64,000 bases of DNA from Sinomonas sp. ASV486 (GCF_030908215.1 NZ_JAVFJK010000007.1:62001-126000); one strand, 5' to 3'. Positions 25,394 through 34,929 are shown, counted from the stretch's first letter. The notes: generated by a model not told the origin, from the letters alone. A program made the numbers and translations.

Positions 25394-27319
25394 CTATGCG
25401 GTGTGCGCCCGTAGCCACACGAACTCCTGTGGTGGCAGGGTGATCCCGTCCCCGAGCAGGATGGTTTGGCCGGTGAAGAGGTCGGTGGACGCCGTTGTGA
25501 AGCCCGAGAGCGTGAGCGGCGTGACGTGCTGCGGTTCATCGGAGAAGTTGGCGAGGACCACGACGACGCCGCGCTCGCCGGGGCGCTGGTAGCCGAGCAC
25601 GTGGCGGTTGCCGGTACCGAAGCCGATGAGCCGGTTTCCGGCAAGCTCGGGCGTACGTTCCCGCACCGCGAGCATCTTCTTCAGGCCGGCATAGATGGCG
25701 CCCTCGGGCGTCCACGGGTCGTTGCGGTGCGCATATCGCTCGGCGGGGTAGTGGGGGCGGTTGACCCAGCGCGAATCGGCGCCGTGGCCGGGCTCGTCCG
25801 CGTAGCCGTAGTCGTTGAGCTGGCCCACCTCGTCTCCGAGGTAGATCAGTGGGATGCCGCCGGTGCTGATGGCGACCGAGTGCGCGAGGAGGATGCGTCG
25901 CACGGCGGCTGAGTCCCCGGCGTCGGTGACGTCCTCGAGGCCGGCGAGTGACGCCGTCGTGCCCGAGATGCGGCAGTCGCCGGTGCGGGGGTTGTCCTGG
26001 AAGGGGATTCCCCGCGCGAAGCTGCCGGGGTAGCGGTTCACGTAGAACCGGTTGAGGAAGCGGCGGTGGTCGAACCCGTTGATGCCGAACTCCGCGGCGT
26101 CCTCGTCGGCGAAGGTCCAGCCGATATCGTCGTGGCTGCGCACGTAGTTGACCCATGCGGTCCCGTCGGGGAGGTTGTGGCGGCGCTCGAGCGCCTGGGC
26201 GAGGAGCCGGGCGTCCCGCGTGGCCAGGGCCTCCCATGTGAGGGCCATCTCGAGCGGATTGTAGGAGATCTGGCACTCGGCCGGATCGATGTACTGCACC
26301 ACCTCGTCAGGGTGCACGATCGCCTCGGACTTGAACAGGAGCGACGGCGCGGCGAGCCGGCACACCGCATTGAACGCACGCAGGAGCCAGTGCGCCTCGG
26401 GAAGGCTCTCGCACACGGTTCCCAGCTGCTTCCAGATGAAGGCGACGGCGTCCATGCGCAGGATCTCGACGCCCTGGTTGGCGAGGAAGAGCATCTCCCC
26501 GGCCATGGCGCGGAACACCGCGGGGTTGGAGTAGTTCAGGTCCCACTGGAAGGTGTGGAACGTGGCCCACACCCAGCGCCCGTCCGGCATCGGCACGAAC
26601 GAGCCCGGGTGATCGTCGGGGAAGATCTCCCGGACCGTCCGCTCATAAGCGTCCGGCATGGTCCTGTCGGGGAAGATCCAGAAGTAGTCCTCGAACTCCT
26701 GCTCGCCCGCAGCCGCACGGCGGGCCCACTCGTGCTCGTTGGAGGTGTGGTTGAAGATGAAGTCCAGCACGAGGCTGATGCCGTGTTCGCGAAGGTCGGC
26801 CGCGAGTTCCCGCAGCTGGGACATCGTGCCGAGCCTCGGGTTGACCTCACGGTAGCTCGAGACGGCATAGCCGCCGTCCGAGTTGGGCTCCGGGGCGAGG
26901 AAGAGCGGCATAAGGTGCAGGTACGTGAGGCCCAGCTCCGCGAAGTAGGGGATGCGTGCCCGGAGCCCCTCGAGGTCCTCCGCATAGCGGTCCACGTAGC
27001 AGACCCCGCCGAGCATGCGCCCGGACTGGAACCAGTCCGGGTTGGCGTCGCGGCGCGCGTCGAGCGCCTTGAGCTCGCTCGGGCGCCGCTGCCACGATGC
27101 CGCGCACTCGACGACGAGCTGCGCAAGGTGGTCCCTCCAGTCGCCGCGCTCGCCGTAGAGGCGTTCGAAGAGGTTTGCGAGCTCGCCGAAATGCGCATCG
27201 AAACGCTGCCGGAAGGCCTCCCACTCGGGTCCGGTGCGGTCGACGCCGGGCGCGGCCTCGAGCGCCGCGAGCACGTGGTCTCGGGGCGGCTGGTTCACCG
27301 TCAGAGCGTCGTCCGGCAC
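25394..27319 (-). CDS. Amylosucrase-like GH13 enzyme
   Basis: GTG 27319 is chosen as the start because GAGGAGG lies four bases before it; this gives 641 residues. The amylosucrase N-terminal helical domain (about 15-90) precedes a GH13 barrel. Conserved region I is DFIFNHTS (186-193). The nucleophile Asp290 is in LRMDAVAF, the acid/base Glu332 in FKSEAIV, and region IV reads VRSHDDIGW (393-401). A C-terminal beta domain ends the protein. Amylosucrase makes alpha-1,4-glucan from sucrose with release of fructose; close relatives act as sucrose hydrolases or trehalose synthase-like enzymes. No signal peptide is seen. It faces fic tail to tail, and starts 18 codons later than the longest open frame. 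Confidence 0.88.
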   Translation of the reverse strand: MPDDALTVNQPPRDHVLAALEAAPGVDRTGPEWEAFRQRFDAHFGELANLFERLYGERGDWRDHLAQLVVECAASWQRRPSELKALDARRDANPDWFQSGRMLGGVCYVDRYAEDLEGLRARIPYFAELGLTYLHLMPLFLAPEPNSDGGYAVSSYREVNPRLGTMSQLRELAADLREHGISLVLDFIFNHTSNEHEWARRAAAGEQEFEDYFWIFPDRTMPDAYERTVREIFPDDHPGSFVPMPDGRWVWATFHTFQWDLNYSNPAVFRAMAGEMLFLANQGVEILRMDAVAFIWKQLGTVCESLPEAHWLLRAFNAVCRLAAPSLLFKSEAIVHPDEVVQYIDPAECQISYNPLEMALTWEALATRDARLLAQALERRHNLPDGTAWVNYVRSHDDIGWTFADEDAAEFGINGFDHRRFLNRFYVNRYPGSFARGIPFQDNPRTGDCRISGTTASLAGLEDVTDAGDSAAVRRILLAHSVAISTGGIPLIYLGDEVGQLNDYGYADEPGHGADSRWVNRPHYPAERYAHRNDPWTPEGAIYAGLKKMLAVRERTPELAGNRLIGFGTGNRHVLGYQRPGERGVVVVLANFSDEPQHVTPLTLSGFTTASTDLFTGQTILLGDGITLPPQEFVWLRAHTA

Positions 27320-27395
27320 GGGTCCTCCTCGGTTCACAGCCGGCCGCCCCTACGGCGGACCGTGTGGCCCAGATTACTGTCTGCCGGGCCGTAAG

Positions 27396-27414
27396 GGGAT
27401 GGGTTGATCATCCC
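27396..27414 (-). terminator. Hairpin after the MBL hydrolase gene
   Basis: GGGATG-N7-CATCCC forms a short perfect stem downstream of the MBL gene and upstream of amylosucrase, both on the minus strand. There is no U tract, so it may be a weak or Rho-assisted terminator. Confidence 0.35.
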
Positions 27415-27440
27415 GTCACGGCCTGCATACGCTGCAGGGT

Positions 27441-28175
27441 TCAGCGGGCCGCCGAGCCTTCGGAGGCAACGCGCTCGACGGCGTCGATCGCCGCCGCCAC
27501 GCCGTCCGACCACGGGGTCCCGTGCCCCGGCAGCACCCATCGCGCGTTGGTGCCCCGCAGCCGCTCGAGCGAGGCGATGGCCTCCACCGGATCGTCGGTG
27601 AAGGGCGCCGGCTGGGGACCCCTCCGGCCAGTGAGGACATGGCGGGTCGTGAGCGCGTCCCCCACGAACACGGCGTCGACTGACGGCACATGGATCGCGA
27701 TGCTGCCGGGGGAGTGGCCCGGCATGGGGATGATGCGCGGCTGTCCCGGCAGGTCGAGCACGTCCCCGCCGGCCACGTGGCGCACCTCGGCCAGGTATTC
27801 GGGACGTTTCAGGCCGCCCTTCGCGATCGCATACGCGATGAACTGCACAGTGGCTCCGAGCTTCATGGGCCCCCACGCGGGCTTGGTTGACTCGAGCCCC
27901 CGCGCCCGGGCGCTGTCTCCGGCACCGACGAACACCGGCACGCCGTGGTCCCGGCGGAGCCGTTCGGCGAAGCCGATGTGGTCGCTGTCGCCGTGCGTGA
28001 GGACGACGCCGCGGATGTCCCCGAGCGTCCGCCCCAGCGCGGTGAGCTCAGCCTTGAGGTCCTTCCACTGGCCGGGCACGCCCGCGTCGATGAGCGTGAT
28101 TCCAGCGGGGTCCATGACGAGGTATGCCGCGACGATGTCATTTCCGATGCGGTGCAGTCCCGGTGCAAGTTCCAT
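27441..28175 (-). CDS. MBL-fold metallo-hydrolase
   Basis: The metal-binding motif THGDSDHIGF is present, with later ligands in MPGHSPGSIAIH, VFVGDALT and LPGHG. All are typical of a dinuclear zinc metallo-beta-lactamase-fold hydrolase of the glyoxalase II/quorum-lactonase type. The start is taken at ATG 28175 (MELAPGLHRIG, 244 residues). A longer form from 28187 would place the start inside an operator box. It is transcribed divergently from a TetR regulator with shared repeats between them, so the substrate or a related compound probably induces it. Activity within this very broad family cannot be named. Confidence 0.88.
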   Translation of the reverse strand: MELAPGLHRIGNDIVAAYLVMDPAGITLIDAGVPGQWKDLKAELTALGRTLGDIRGVVLTHGDSDHIGFAERLRRDHGVPVFVGAGDSARARGLESTKPAWGPMKLGATVQFIAYAIAKGGLKRPEYLAEVRHVAGGDVLDLPGQPRIIPMPGHSPGSIAIHVPSVDAVFVGDALTTRHVLTGRRGPQPAPFTDDPVEAIASLERLRGTNARWVLPGHGTPWSDGVAAAIDAVERVASEGSAAR

Positions 28176-28179
28176 GATG

Positions 28180-28222
28180 GCTATCATACGTAGCTATCAT
28201 GGCTAAGTGCAATAGCTATGAT
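28180..28222. promoter_or_regulatory. Candidate TetR operator between MBL hydrolase and TetR genes
   Basis: GCTATCAT occurs as a direct repeat at 28180-28187 and 28193-28200. ATCATGGCTA (28196-28205) and TAGCTATGAT (28213-28222) form an inverted repeat with one mismatch around a 7-bp spacer. The boxes cover the start region of the MBL gene and lie 33 bp before the TetR start, as expected for a divergent, autoregulated pair. Confidence 0.6.
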
Positions 28223-28254
28223 GGAGAGTGAACGTCCCTGCGAGAGGGGGATCC

Positions 28255-28926
28255 GTGCCCACACCCGAGCGCACCAACCTGACCCAGATCGTTGAGGCGG
28301 CGAAGACCATCCTCGAGGAGTCAGGGCTTGCGGGCCTCACGATGTCCGCGGTCGCCGCCCGGGTGGGCGTGCGGGCGCCGTCCCTCTACAAGCGGGTGGG
28401 CGGCCGTGATGAGCTCCTCGGTCTCGTGGCCGACGCGACCGTCCTCGACCTCGCCGGGCGCATCGACGCCGCGATGCACGGCGGGGCGGAGACGGGCCAG
28501 GGAGCCGCCCCGACAGGGGGGTCCGGGCGAGAAACGCCCAGCGGCGCGGCGAACGGGGCCGTGTTGCCCGGCGGAGCGGCGCACGACGGCGGGGCGGAAC
28601 CGCGCGCTGCCCTCTCCCGGATGGTGCGGGCCTACCGCGATTTCGCCAAGGAGCGGCCTGCCGCGTATCAGCTCGTCTTCACGCAGGCGCCGCGCGAGGC
28701 GCGGCCGCGGCCAGAGTCCCTCGCGAAGGCGGTCGCGCCCGCGCTCGCGGCCGCTGAGCGGCTCGTCGGACCTGAACACGCCCTCGACGCCGCCCGCCTC
28801 CTCACCGCGTGGACCCACGGCTTCGTGACGATGGAGCTCAGCGGCTCGTTCCGCCTCGCCGGAGGTGTCGACGCTGCCTTCGAGTACGGGCTCTCCGCGC
28901 TCGCCGAAACACTAGGCCGGGACTGA
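28255..28926 (+). CDS. TetR-family transcriptional regulator
   Basis: GTG 28255 has AGAGGGGG five bases upstream and is preferred over GTG 28228. The 223-residue protein has a TetR helix-turn-helix (about residues 8-50, with LTMSAVAARVGVRAPSLYKRVG) and a C-terminal ligand domain of the WHG type. A low-complexity glycine/alanine-rich insert of about 45 residues (near 78-122) separates them, which is unusual. It very likely represses itself and the divergent MBL hydrolase gene through the ATAGCTAT boxes. Ligand unknown. Confidence 0.9.
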   Translation: MPTPERTNLTQIVEAAKTILEESGLAGLTMSAVAARVGVRAPSLYKRVGGRDELLGLVADATVLDLAGRIDAAMHGGAETGQGAAPTGGSGRETPSGAANGAVLPGGAAHDGGAEPRAALSRMVRAYRDFAKERPAAYQLVFTQAPREARPRPESLAKAVAPALAAAERLVGPEHALDAARLLTAWTHGFVTMELSGSFRLAGGVDAAFEYGLSALAETLGRD

Positions 28927-28968
28927 AAGGCCCCCGGGTGTCGGCGAGCCCGTCAGCCGGCGTGCCCG

Positions 28969-29586
28969 TCAGTAGCCGGAGGGGAAGGTGTACGAGGCGG
29001 GGAGGTCCGCCGGGGCGGACCCGTGGACGAGGGCGATCTCCGCATGGCCCGCCAGCACCATGCTGCGGGGGTCACCGGACTGCTTGGCACCGTTGATGTA
29101 CACCGACCACTCGCTGATGGTCGAGCCGGGCATCGAACCGTTCGAGCCGAGGACACCCCATTCGGTGAGCACCTGGCCGACCGTGTAGGTGAGACCGGCG
29201 ACGGGGGCCTCGACGTGGACGATGCCAGTGGTGTCATGCGTGTGCAGCGCCGAGATCCCATTGGGCTGTCCGTCGGCACCGAAGCTGAAGCCGATGTCGG
29301 CAGGCACCGGGACGTGCGAACCATCGGAGTACACGTCGAGGTGCGCGTGGTAGTGCTCTGCACTCCCCTCGCTCGTGAGGACCTCGAGCCCTGCGGCCTT
29401 GATGTTGGCGGCCCCGTTGGCGGGGACGAGGGCCCATCCCGTGGCGGCACCCGCTGCCCCTGAGGCGGAGGAGGCGGACTGCGCCGACTGGCCGGGCGTG
29501 GCCGGGGCCGCGGCAGGGGCCGAACAGGCGGCGGAGGCGCACGCGAGGGCAACGAGGATGAGCCCCAAGGCCCTTGGCTTCTTCAC
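28969..29586 (-). CDS. Histidine-rich lipoprotein of unknown function
   Basis: The 205-residue protein has a lipoprotein signal (MKKPRALGLILVALACASA) with lipobox SAAC. An Ala/Ser-rich linker follows. The globular part carries spaced histidines: EHYHAHLDVYSDG, ALHTHDTTGIVHVE and GHAEIALVHG. Two similar segments are suggested, each with a strand and an H-x-H motif, which would suit binding of a metal such as copper or zinc outside the membrane. The middle segment GQVLTEWGVLG recurs in actinobacterial hypothetical proteins of this kind, as far as I recall. It is convergent with the TetR gene and divergent from a dienelactone hydrolase. Metal binding is inferred from residues only. Confidence 0.75.
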   Translation of the reverse strand: MKKPRALGLILVALACASAACSAPAAAPATPGQSAQSASSASGAAGAATGWALVPANGAANIKAAGLEVLTSEGSAEHYHAHLDVYSDGSHVPVPADIGFSFGADGQPNGISALHTHDTTGIVHVEAPVAGLTYTVGQVLTEWGVLGSNGSMPGSTISEWSVYINGAKQSGDPRSMVLAGHAEIALVHGSAPADLPASYTFPSGY

Positions 29587-29670
29587 TCTGGCAGCTTTCG
29601 ACGTCCGGCGGGAACCACGCGTTCGATACTAGCCCGATCGTTGCGGAGGTCCGCTCGATATCCTGTGGCC

Positions 29671-30426
29671 ATGCCTACCGAGCTCATCCGCATTCCCGCC
29701 CCAGCCGGCACCGCCGAGGCCGTCGTTGCCCGCCCGTCCGCCGGAAACGGCCCGTTCCCTGGCGTCATCCTGTACATGGACGCCTTCGGGATCCGCCCGC
29801 GCATCGAGGAGATGGCCCAGCGCGTCGCCGATTGGGGCTACGTGGTCCTGGCCCCGAACGTGTTCTACCGTGACGGGACGGTCGAGGAACTGGCGCCGCA
29901 CGTGGACATGACGACGCCGGAGGGTCGCGCAGAGGCAGGCAAGGCCGCCTTCCCACGCGTCGGCACCCTGACGGCAGACAAGGCGCTCGCGGACATCGAC
30001 GTGTGGGTCGCGGCGCTCGAGGGTCTCGACGGCGTCGCGCCAGGTCCCATCGGCACCACCGGCTACTGTATGGGCGCGCGTCTGGCCGTCCGCACCGCGA
30101 ACGCGCACCCCGAGGTCGCGGCCTGCGGCGGCTTCCACGGCGGTGGCCTCGCCACCGACGCCGAGGACAGCCCCCACCTCGGGCTGTCCAACGCCCGAGC
30201 GCGCTTCGTGTTCGGCCATGCCGATCAGGACAGGAGCATGGATTCGGAAGCCGTGGCACGCCTCGGCGAGGCGCTCGCCGAAGCCGGCCTCACGGCGTCG
30301 AACGTCATCTACCCCGGCGCGGCGCACGGCTACTCCATGGCGGACACCGCGTCCTACCACGAGGAGGCCGCCGAGCGGCACTTCCGCGAGCTCCGCGGTC
30401 TCCTCGACGCAACGCTCAAGGCGTGA
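29671..30426 (+). CDS. Dienelactone hydrolase family protein
   Basis: The 251-residue alpha/beta hydrolase starts at ATG 29671. The nucleophile elbow is GYCMGA, so the nucleophile is Cys as in classical dienelactone hydrolase. Asp in FGHADQDRSM and His in GAAHGYSM complete the triad. The dienelactone enzyme opens lactones in the chlorocatechol pathway, but most relatives in actinobacteria have unknown physiological substrates. No aromatic degradation genes are nearby. The next gene, an Lrp regulator, starts two bases after its stop and is probably co-transcribed. Confidence 0.9.
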   Translation: MPTELIRIPAPAGTAEAVVARPSAGNGPFPGVILYMDAFGIRPRIEEMAQRVADWGYVVLAPNVFYRDGTVEELAPHVDMTTPEGRAEAGKAAFPRVGTLTADKALADIDVWVAALEGLDGVAPGPIGTTGYCMGARLAVRTANAHPEVAACGGFHGGGLATDAEDSPHLGLSNARARFVFGHADQDRSMDSEAVARLGEALAEAGLTASNVIYPGAAHGYSMADTASYHEEAAERHFRELRGLLDATLKA

Positions 30427-30427
30427 G

Positions 30428-30859
30428 GTGGCCGAGCTGACCGAGCTCGACCGCAGACTCCTCTCGGCCCTGCGCGAGGACGGCCGAGAATCCGTGGCCA
30501 ACCTCGCGCGGCGGCTGGGGGTCACGCGCGCCACCGTGAGCAGCCGGATCGAGAAGCTGGTCGCATCGGGGACCATCGTCGGGTTCACCGCGCGGGTCCG
30601 TGACGAGGTGGACCCGCTCGCGATCCACGCGGTGACCCTCATCGAGGTCGAGGGAAGGAGTGCGGACACGGTGATCGGCGCGCTCCGGGGCCTTCCCGAG
30701 ATCACCGCACTCCACACCACGAACGGACGGTGGGACCTCGTGGCCGAGCTCCGCACCGACAGCCTGCGCGACTTCGACGCGCTCCTGGGCCGGATCCGCG
30801 GCATCGAGGGGATCGTCAACAGCGAATCCAGCCTGCTCTTGAGCTCCGTGCTCCGCTGA
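30428..30859 (+). CDS. Lrp/AsnC-family transcriptional regulator
   Basis: GTG 30428, two bases after the previous stop, starts a 143-residue protein. An N-terminal helix-turn-helix (NLARRLGVTRATVSSRIEKL) is followed by the RAM/AsnC ligand-binding domain (VTLIEVEGRS, then ITALHTTNGRWDLVAELR). Such regulators sense amino acids and often control an adjacent amino-acid gene. The next gene on the same strand is ornithine cyclodeaminase, so arginine, ornithine or proline is the likely effector. It presumably acts at the promoter in 30860-30997. Confidence 0.92.
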   Translation: MAELTELDRRLLSALREDGRESVANLARRLGVTRATVSSRIEKLVASGTIVGFTARVRDEVDPLAIHAVTLIEVEGRSADTVIGALRGLPEITALHTTNGRWDLVAELRTDSLRDFDALLGRIRGIEGIVNSESSLLLSSVLR

Positions 30860-30997
30860 GTGGGCACAATGAACAGAGAACTCCGTCAGAATGCTCACTG
30901 ACTGCCCATAAGTGATCCATTCCGGCCATTGCAGATGCAGATCGCCGATCCGTACCGTGGGTGGGTACCCCCCAGATCCACTGAAGGAGCCCACGCG

Positions 30998-32029
30998 ATG
31001 GCGCGTTTCGTCGATGTCCGAACCATGGTCGCCTGGACCGCAGACCGTGGCCCGGAGGAGATCATGGCCGGCATGATCGACTACCTCGAGGAGGACTTCC
31101 GCCGCTGGGAGTCCTTCGACAAGACCCCGCGCGTTGCGAGCCACACCCCGTTCGGCGTCATCGAGCTCATGCCCACGAGCACCGACGAGGAGTACGGCTT
31201 CAAGTACGTCAACGGGCACCCGTCCAACCCGGCCCGCGGCTACCAGACCGTCACCGCCTTCGGCGTCCTTGCGGATGTCCACAATGGCTACCCGACGTTC
31301 CTCTCCGAGATGACGGTCCTCACGGCTCTGCGGACCGCGGCGACCTCGGCCATGTTCGCGAAGCACCTCGCCCGCCCGGACTCCAAGGTCCTCGCCCTCA
31401 TCGGCGCCGGAACCCAGTCCGAGTTCCAGGCCCTCGCGTTCCGCAGTGCGCTCGGTATCTCGTCCTTCCGCGTCTGGGACACGGACGCGGCGGCGATGGA
31501 GAAGTTCGCGCGCAACATGGCTCCTCACGGCGTCGAGATCGTCGTCACGGGCTCCGCTGCTGAGTGCGTCGAGGGCGCGGACATCATCACGACCTGCACG
31601 GCGGACAAGACCAACGCGACCATCCTCACGGCTGACCTCGTCCGCCCGGGCGTCCACATCAACGCGATCGGGGGCGACTGCCCCGGCAAGACCGAGCTCG
31701 ATGCGAAGATCCTCGAGCTGGGCGAGGTGTTCGTCGAATACACGCCGCAGACCCGCATCGAGGGCGAGATCCAGCAGGTGGCCCCCGCCTTCCCGGTCAC
31801 CGAATTCTGGGAGGTCCTCCTCGGACGCCAAGCCGGCCGCACTTCGCCCGAGCAGGTCACGATCTTCGACTCTGTCGGCTTCGCGGTCGAGGACTTCTCG
31901 GCGCTGCGCTACGTGCGCGATGCTGTCGCCGGCACCGAGTTCGGCGAGGAGATCGACCTCGTCGCGGCCCCTGAGGACCCCAAGGACCTCTACAGTCTCG
32001 TCGCCGCCGTGGCGCCGGCTCACCTGTAG
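30998..32029 (+). CDS. Ornithine cyclodeaminase
   Basis: ATG 30998 has GAAGGAG eight bases upstream; the longer frame from 30929 has no ribosome site. The 343-residue protein matches the ornithine cyclodeaminase/mu-crystallin family. The Rossmann motif ALIGAGTQSEFQ binds NAD, and the active-site region NAIGGDCPGKTELD carries the acidic residue used in catalysis. The enzyme converts L-ornithine to L-proline and ammonia. The N-terminal substrate region (HTPFGVIELMPTSTD, YVNGHPSNPARG) is of the longer Pseudomonas-type class. Control by the preceding Lrp protein is likely from position. Confidence 0.9.
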   Translation: MARFVDVRTMVAWTADRGPEEIMAGMIDYLEEDFRRWESFDKTPRVASHTPFGVIELMPTSTDEEYGFKYVNGHPSNPARGYQTVTAFGVLADVHNGYPTFLSEMTVLTALRTAATSAMFAKHLARPDSKVLALIGAGTQSEFQALAFRSALGISSFRVWDTDAAAMEKFARNMAPHGVEIVVTGSAAECVEGADIITTCTADKTNATILTADLVRPGVHINAIGGDCPGKTELDAKILELGEVFVEYTPQTRIEGEIQQVAPAFPVTEFWEVLLGRQAGRTSPEQVTIFDSVGFAVEDFSALRYVRDAVAGTEFGEEIDLVAAPEDPKDLYSLVAAVAPAHL

Positions 32030-32074
32030 CGGCACTCGCCGCGGGTGCCGCGGCAGCAGTCCCCGCGGAAGGAG

Positions 32075-32110
32075 GCGCACGACGGCGGGCGCGCACCCGG
32101 CGTCGTGCGT
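32075..32110. terminator. Hairpin between convergent ocd and penicillin-binding protein genes
   Basis: GCACGACGGCGGG and CCCGGCGTCGTGC pair almost completely around a short loop, followed by TTTT after about 12 bp. It lies between convergent genes, so it may stop transcription from both sides. The left arm is a copy of the dispersed GCGCACGACGGCG motif. Confidence 0.6.
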
Positions 32111-32140
32111 CACCCGTGCTTTTGGAGCGGCTTGCGGACC

Positions 32141-34312
32141 CTACTTCTTCCCGGGCGTGATCAGGCTGGGGGGCGGAGCGTCGAACGGGCCGCGATCGTA
32201 GAGCCCGATGGCCTTCTGCATGTAGTAGGCCCACTGCGGGCCGGCGATGTACGCGCCGTCGACCACGGGCCAGAAGCGCCCGTTGACGATCACATTCCGG
32301 CCGAGGTGATCCTCGGGGTTCCCCAGCGCCTCGCCGAAGTAGGATGCGGTCGCGAGGCCCCGCGTGTAGCCAATGACCCAGGTCTCGCTGTTGAACTCGT
32401 TCGTGCCGGTCTTGGCGGCGTCGGGCACGCCGAGGTAGATGGTCTTGCCGGCGTTGTCCTTGATGTTGTAGCCCGAGCCCTTGGTCAGCACATCCTGCAG
32501 GACGTTCGTCACGGCCTTTGCCACGTCAGGCTTGATGGACCCGGGCTGGCATGCCTGGGCCTGGCCGCCGATCCGCTTGCCGTGCGAGTCGGTGACGTCA
32601 GTGATCGACCACGGCGCGCAGTACGTACCGTTCGCCGCGAACGTGGCGTAGGCGGAGGCCATCGTCAGGGGGGCGATGTTCGGGCCGCCGAGCAGGTTGC
32701 CGAGCACGGACATGTCGAGCTTCGCGCCAGCGCCCTCGCCGTTGTGCATCCCGAGCGCGTCGGCGGCGCGCTGGATGTCGCAGAAGTCATTCAGGCCCGC
32801 CGCCGAGGCGAAGGTGGCCGTGTTGATGGACTGGTAGACGCCCTCGCGGACCGTCATGGGGCGGTACCACTGGGGCTCGTCATTCTGGAGGTCCCCCGAG
32901 GTCCCGAGGCTGGCAACGGTAGAGGAGTCGTAGGCGCCGATGACCCGTGTGCACGTGTCCCGCCACGGGTGGTTGAGGGGGTAGCGCCGCTGCCCGGCGT
33001 TGACGATCTGGTCCGTGGGCTTTCCCTCGCCGAGCCACGCGGCGAGCGTCACGGGCTTCATCGCCGAGCCCGGCTGGAATCCGCCCGCGCCACCGAGGTC
33101 GTTGCCGTTGGCATCCGTACGGTCCACGCCGAAGTTGTAGCTCGTGACGAAGTCCTTGCCCTGGCCAGGGAGTATGCGCGTGTTCTGCGCCATCGAGAGG
33201 ACCCTGCCCGTGCCCGGCTGCACGGTGACCAGAGCGGTGCCCCATTTGTCCGGGTTGGGGCCCGCAGTCGAGTCGACCTGCGCCTGGGCGGGGCCCTGGA
33301 GGCGAGGATCGAGGGTCGTGGTGATCGTGAGGCCGCTGCGGGTGACCTTCTGGTAGCGCTCGTCCGGGCTCGCCCCGTACGCGGGGTCGTTGAGGATCTG
33401 GTGCAGCACGAAGTCGCAGAAGTATTGGGCCTGGACGGCGTAGGCGCACCCCTGCCGCGGCGGATTGACCTTGAGCTCAAGCGGAGTCGCGACCGCGTCG
33501 TCGTGCTCCTTCTGGCTGATGTAGCCGTGCTTGAGCATCGCATCGAGCACGAGGTTGCGCCGCTCGACCGAGGGGCCCGGGCGGGCTGTCGGGTCGTAGA
33601 CGCTCGGGCCGTTGACCACTCCCGCGAGGAGTGCCGCCTGGGGGAGCGTGAGGTCCTTCGCGTTGACCGAGAAGAAGTACTGGCTCGCGGCCTGGATGCC
33701 GTACGCATGCGTGTTGAAGAAGACGATGTTGAGGTAGCCGGCGAGGATGTCGTCCTTCGAGTTCTTCTTCTCGAGGGCGATAGAGAGCTTCATCTCGCGC
33801 AGCTTGTCGCCGATGCTCTTCTGGCCGTTCAGCACCACGGTGGGATCCTGGCCCTGGGCCAGCAGGTTCTCCTTGAGAACGTTGGCCACGTACTGCTGCG
33901 TGAGCGTGGAGGCACCCTGCCTGTCGCCCTTGACGTTGGCGATGACGGCGCGCAGGACCCCTGCGGTGTCGATGCCTCCGTGATCGTAGAACCGGTAGTC
34001 CTCGACCGCGATGATCGCGTTCTTGATGTTGGGGGACATCGCATCGAGGCTTACCGGCGTTCGGTTCTCGTTGTAGAGGGTCGCGATTTCCGAGCCGTCG
34101 GCCGCCACCATCTTGGTCACGAGGTCCGGTGGGGAGACGCTGAGCTCGCTCGGCAGGTTGTCGAAGAACTGGACGGTGCCGTTCGTGGCGCCCCAAGTCG
34201 CGGCCGCGACCGGCATGAAGATCCCCGCCACGAGTGCTCCGCACAGGCCACTGACCGCGAGGAAGGCGATGAGTCGCCCGAAGGCGGCGGATGCGTCCTT
34301 GGCTCTCCCCAT
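32141..34312 (-). CDS. Class A penicillin-binding protein (transglycosylase/transpeptidase)
   Basis: The 723-residue protein has an N-terminal membrane anchor (about 12-38) and then a GT51 glycosyltransferase domain. Its key Glu and motifs are visible in AVEDYRFYDHGGID and GASTLTQQYVANVL. The transpeptidase domain has the SxxK motif SAMK, the SxN motif in YQSINTATF and the KTGT motif. It polymerises lipid II and cross-links the glycan chains outside the membrane. A basic residue precedes KTG as AAKTGTNEF, normal for the family. The protein ends shortly after the transpeptidase domain (PSLITPGKK) without a PASTA domain. Confidence 0.95.
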   Translation of the reverse strand: MGRAKDASAAFGRLIAFLAVSGLCGALVAGIFMPVAAATWGATNGTVQFFDNLPSELSVSPPDLVTKMVAADGSEIATLYNENRTPVSLDAMSPNIKNAIIAVEDYRFYDHGGIDTAGVLRAVIANVKGDRQGASTLTQQYVANVLKENLLAQGQDPTVVLNGQKSIGDKLREMKLSIALEKKNSKDDILAGYLNIVFFNTHAYGIQAASQYFFSVNAKDLTLPQAALLAGVVNGPSVYDPTARPGPSVERRNLVLDAMLKHGYISQKEHDDAVATPLELKVNPPRQGCAYAVQAQYFCDFVLHQILNDPAYGASPDERYQKVTRSGLTITTTLDPRLQGPAQAQVDSTAGPNPDKWGTALVTVQPGTGRVLSMAQNTRILPGQGKDFVTSYNFGVDRTDANGNDLGGAGGFQPGSAMKPVTLAAWLGEGKPTDQIVNAGQRRYPLNHPWRDTCTRVIGAYDSSTVASLGTSGDLQNDEPQWYRPMTVREGVYQSINTATFASAAGLNDFCDIQRAADALGMHNGEGAGAKLDMSVLGNLLGGPNIAPLTMASAYATFAANGTYCAPWSITDVTDSHGKRIGGQAQACQPGSIKPDVAKAVTNVLQDVLTKGSGYNIKDNAGKTIYLGVPDAAKTGTNEFNSETWVIGYTRGLATASYFGEALGNPEDHLGRNVIVNGRFWPVVDGAYIAGPQWAYYMQKAIGLYDRGPFDAPPPSLITPGKK

Positions 34313-34352
34313 GGTTCGATCCTAGGGGGCCAGTGTGAGGTGGACGATAACT

Positions 34353-34829
34353 TTACGGCCTCTCTTCGCCCTGCCGCTTCAGGTAGGTCTCGAGATCGTA
34401 GGGGTTGCCGCGGTCTGGCCTCCGCGGCTCGGCCCGGGGCTCCGGGGGCGGGAGGGAGGACGCCCGCGCGGGGCCATCACGCATGTCCGGCCCCGGGTAC
34501 CACGGGCGCCCGAGCAGCCGGCGCCGTCGACCTCGCGCCACCCTGGAACCGGTCCATACCAGAACGATCAGGACGAGCGGGACCCCGGCGACGCGCGCGA
34601 CGTCGAGCACCGCCAGACAAAGGATCGCGACGATGAGCCACCTGGCCGCGAGGGACGCCACGGCCACAATCCTCCGCGGACGAGGCCATGCGACGACGGA
34701 ATACGGTGCTCGCTCCTGATGACTTGGGGCCTCCGGGCGCGGAACCGGCACCGGGCGTGCCGGAGCGGTGGAGCGGCGGTACGGTCGGACGTGCCGCAGG
34801 CCCCGGACTCTGTAGCGCTGGTGTCCCAC
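34353..34829 (-). CDS. Small basic membrane protein, function unknown
   Basis: GTG 34829 has a strong GAGGAGG ribosome site and gives 158 residues. An arginine-rich N-terminal part is followed by one long or two short hydrophobic helices (about residues 65-95) and a proline/arginine-rich cytoplasmic tail ending in YDLETYLKRQGEERP. It lies upstream of the penicillin-binding protein gene on the same strand with a 40-bp gap, so they may be co-transcribed. No family is recognised. Confidence 0.7.
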   Translation of the reverse strand: MGHQRYRVRGLRHVRPYRRSTAPARPVPVPRPEAPSHQERAPYSVVAWPRPRRIVAVASLAARWLIVAILCLAVLDVARVAGVPLVLIVLVWTGSRVARGRRRRLLGRPWYPGPDMRDGPARASSLPPPEPRAEPRRPDRGNPYDLETYLKRQGEERP

Positions 34830-34929
34830 GGGGACCTCCTCAAGGCTTCTTCCATTGTAGGAGCGCCTACCCTTGAGGCAGACGGTCCGTGGACAGACGC
34901 GGAAGGCCAACAGACAGAGGAAGGTGCAC

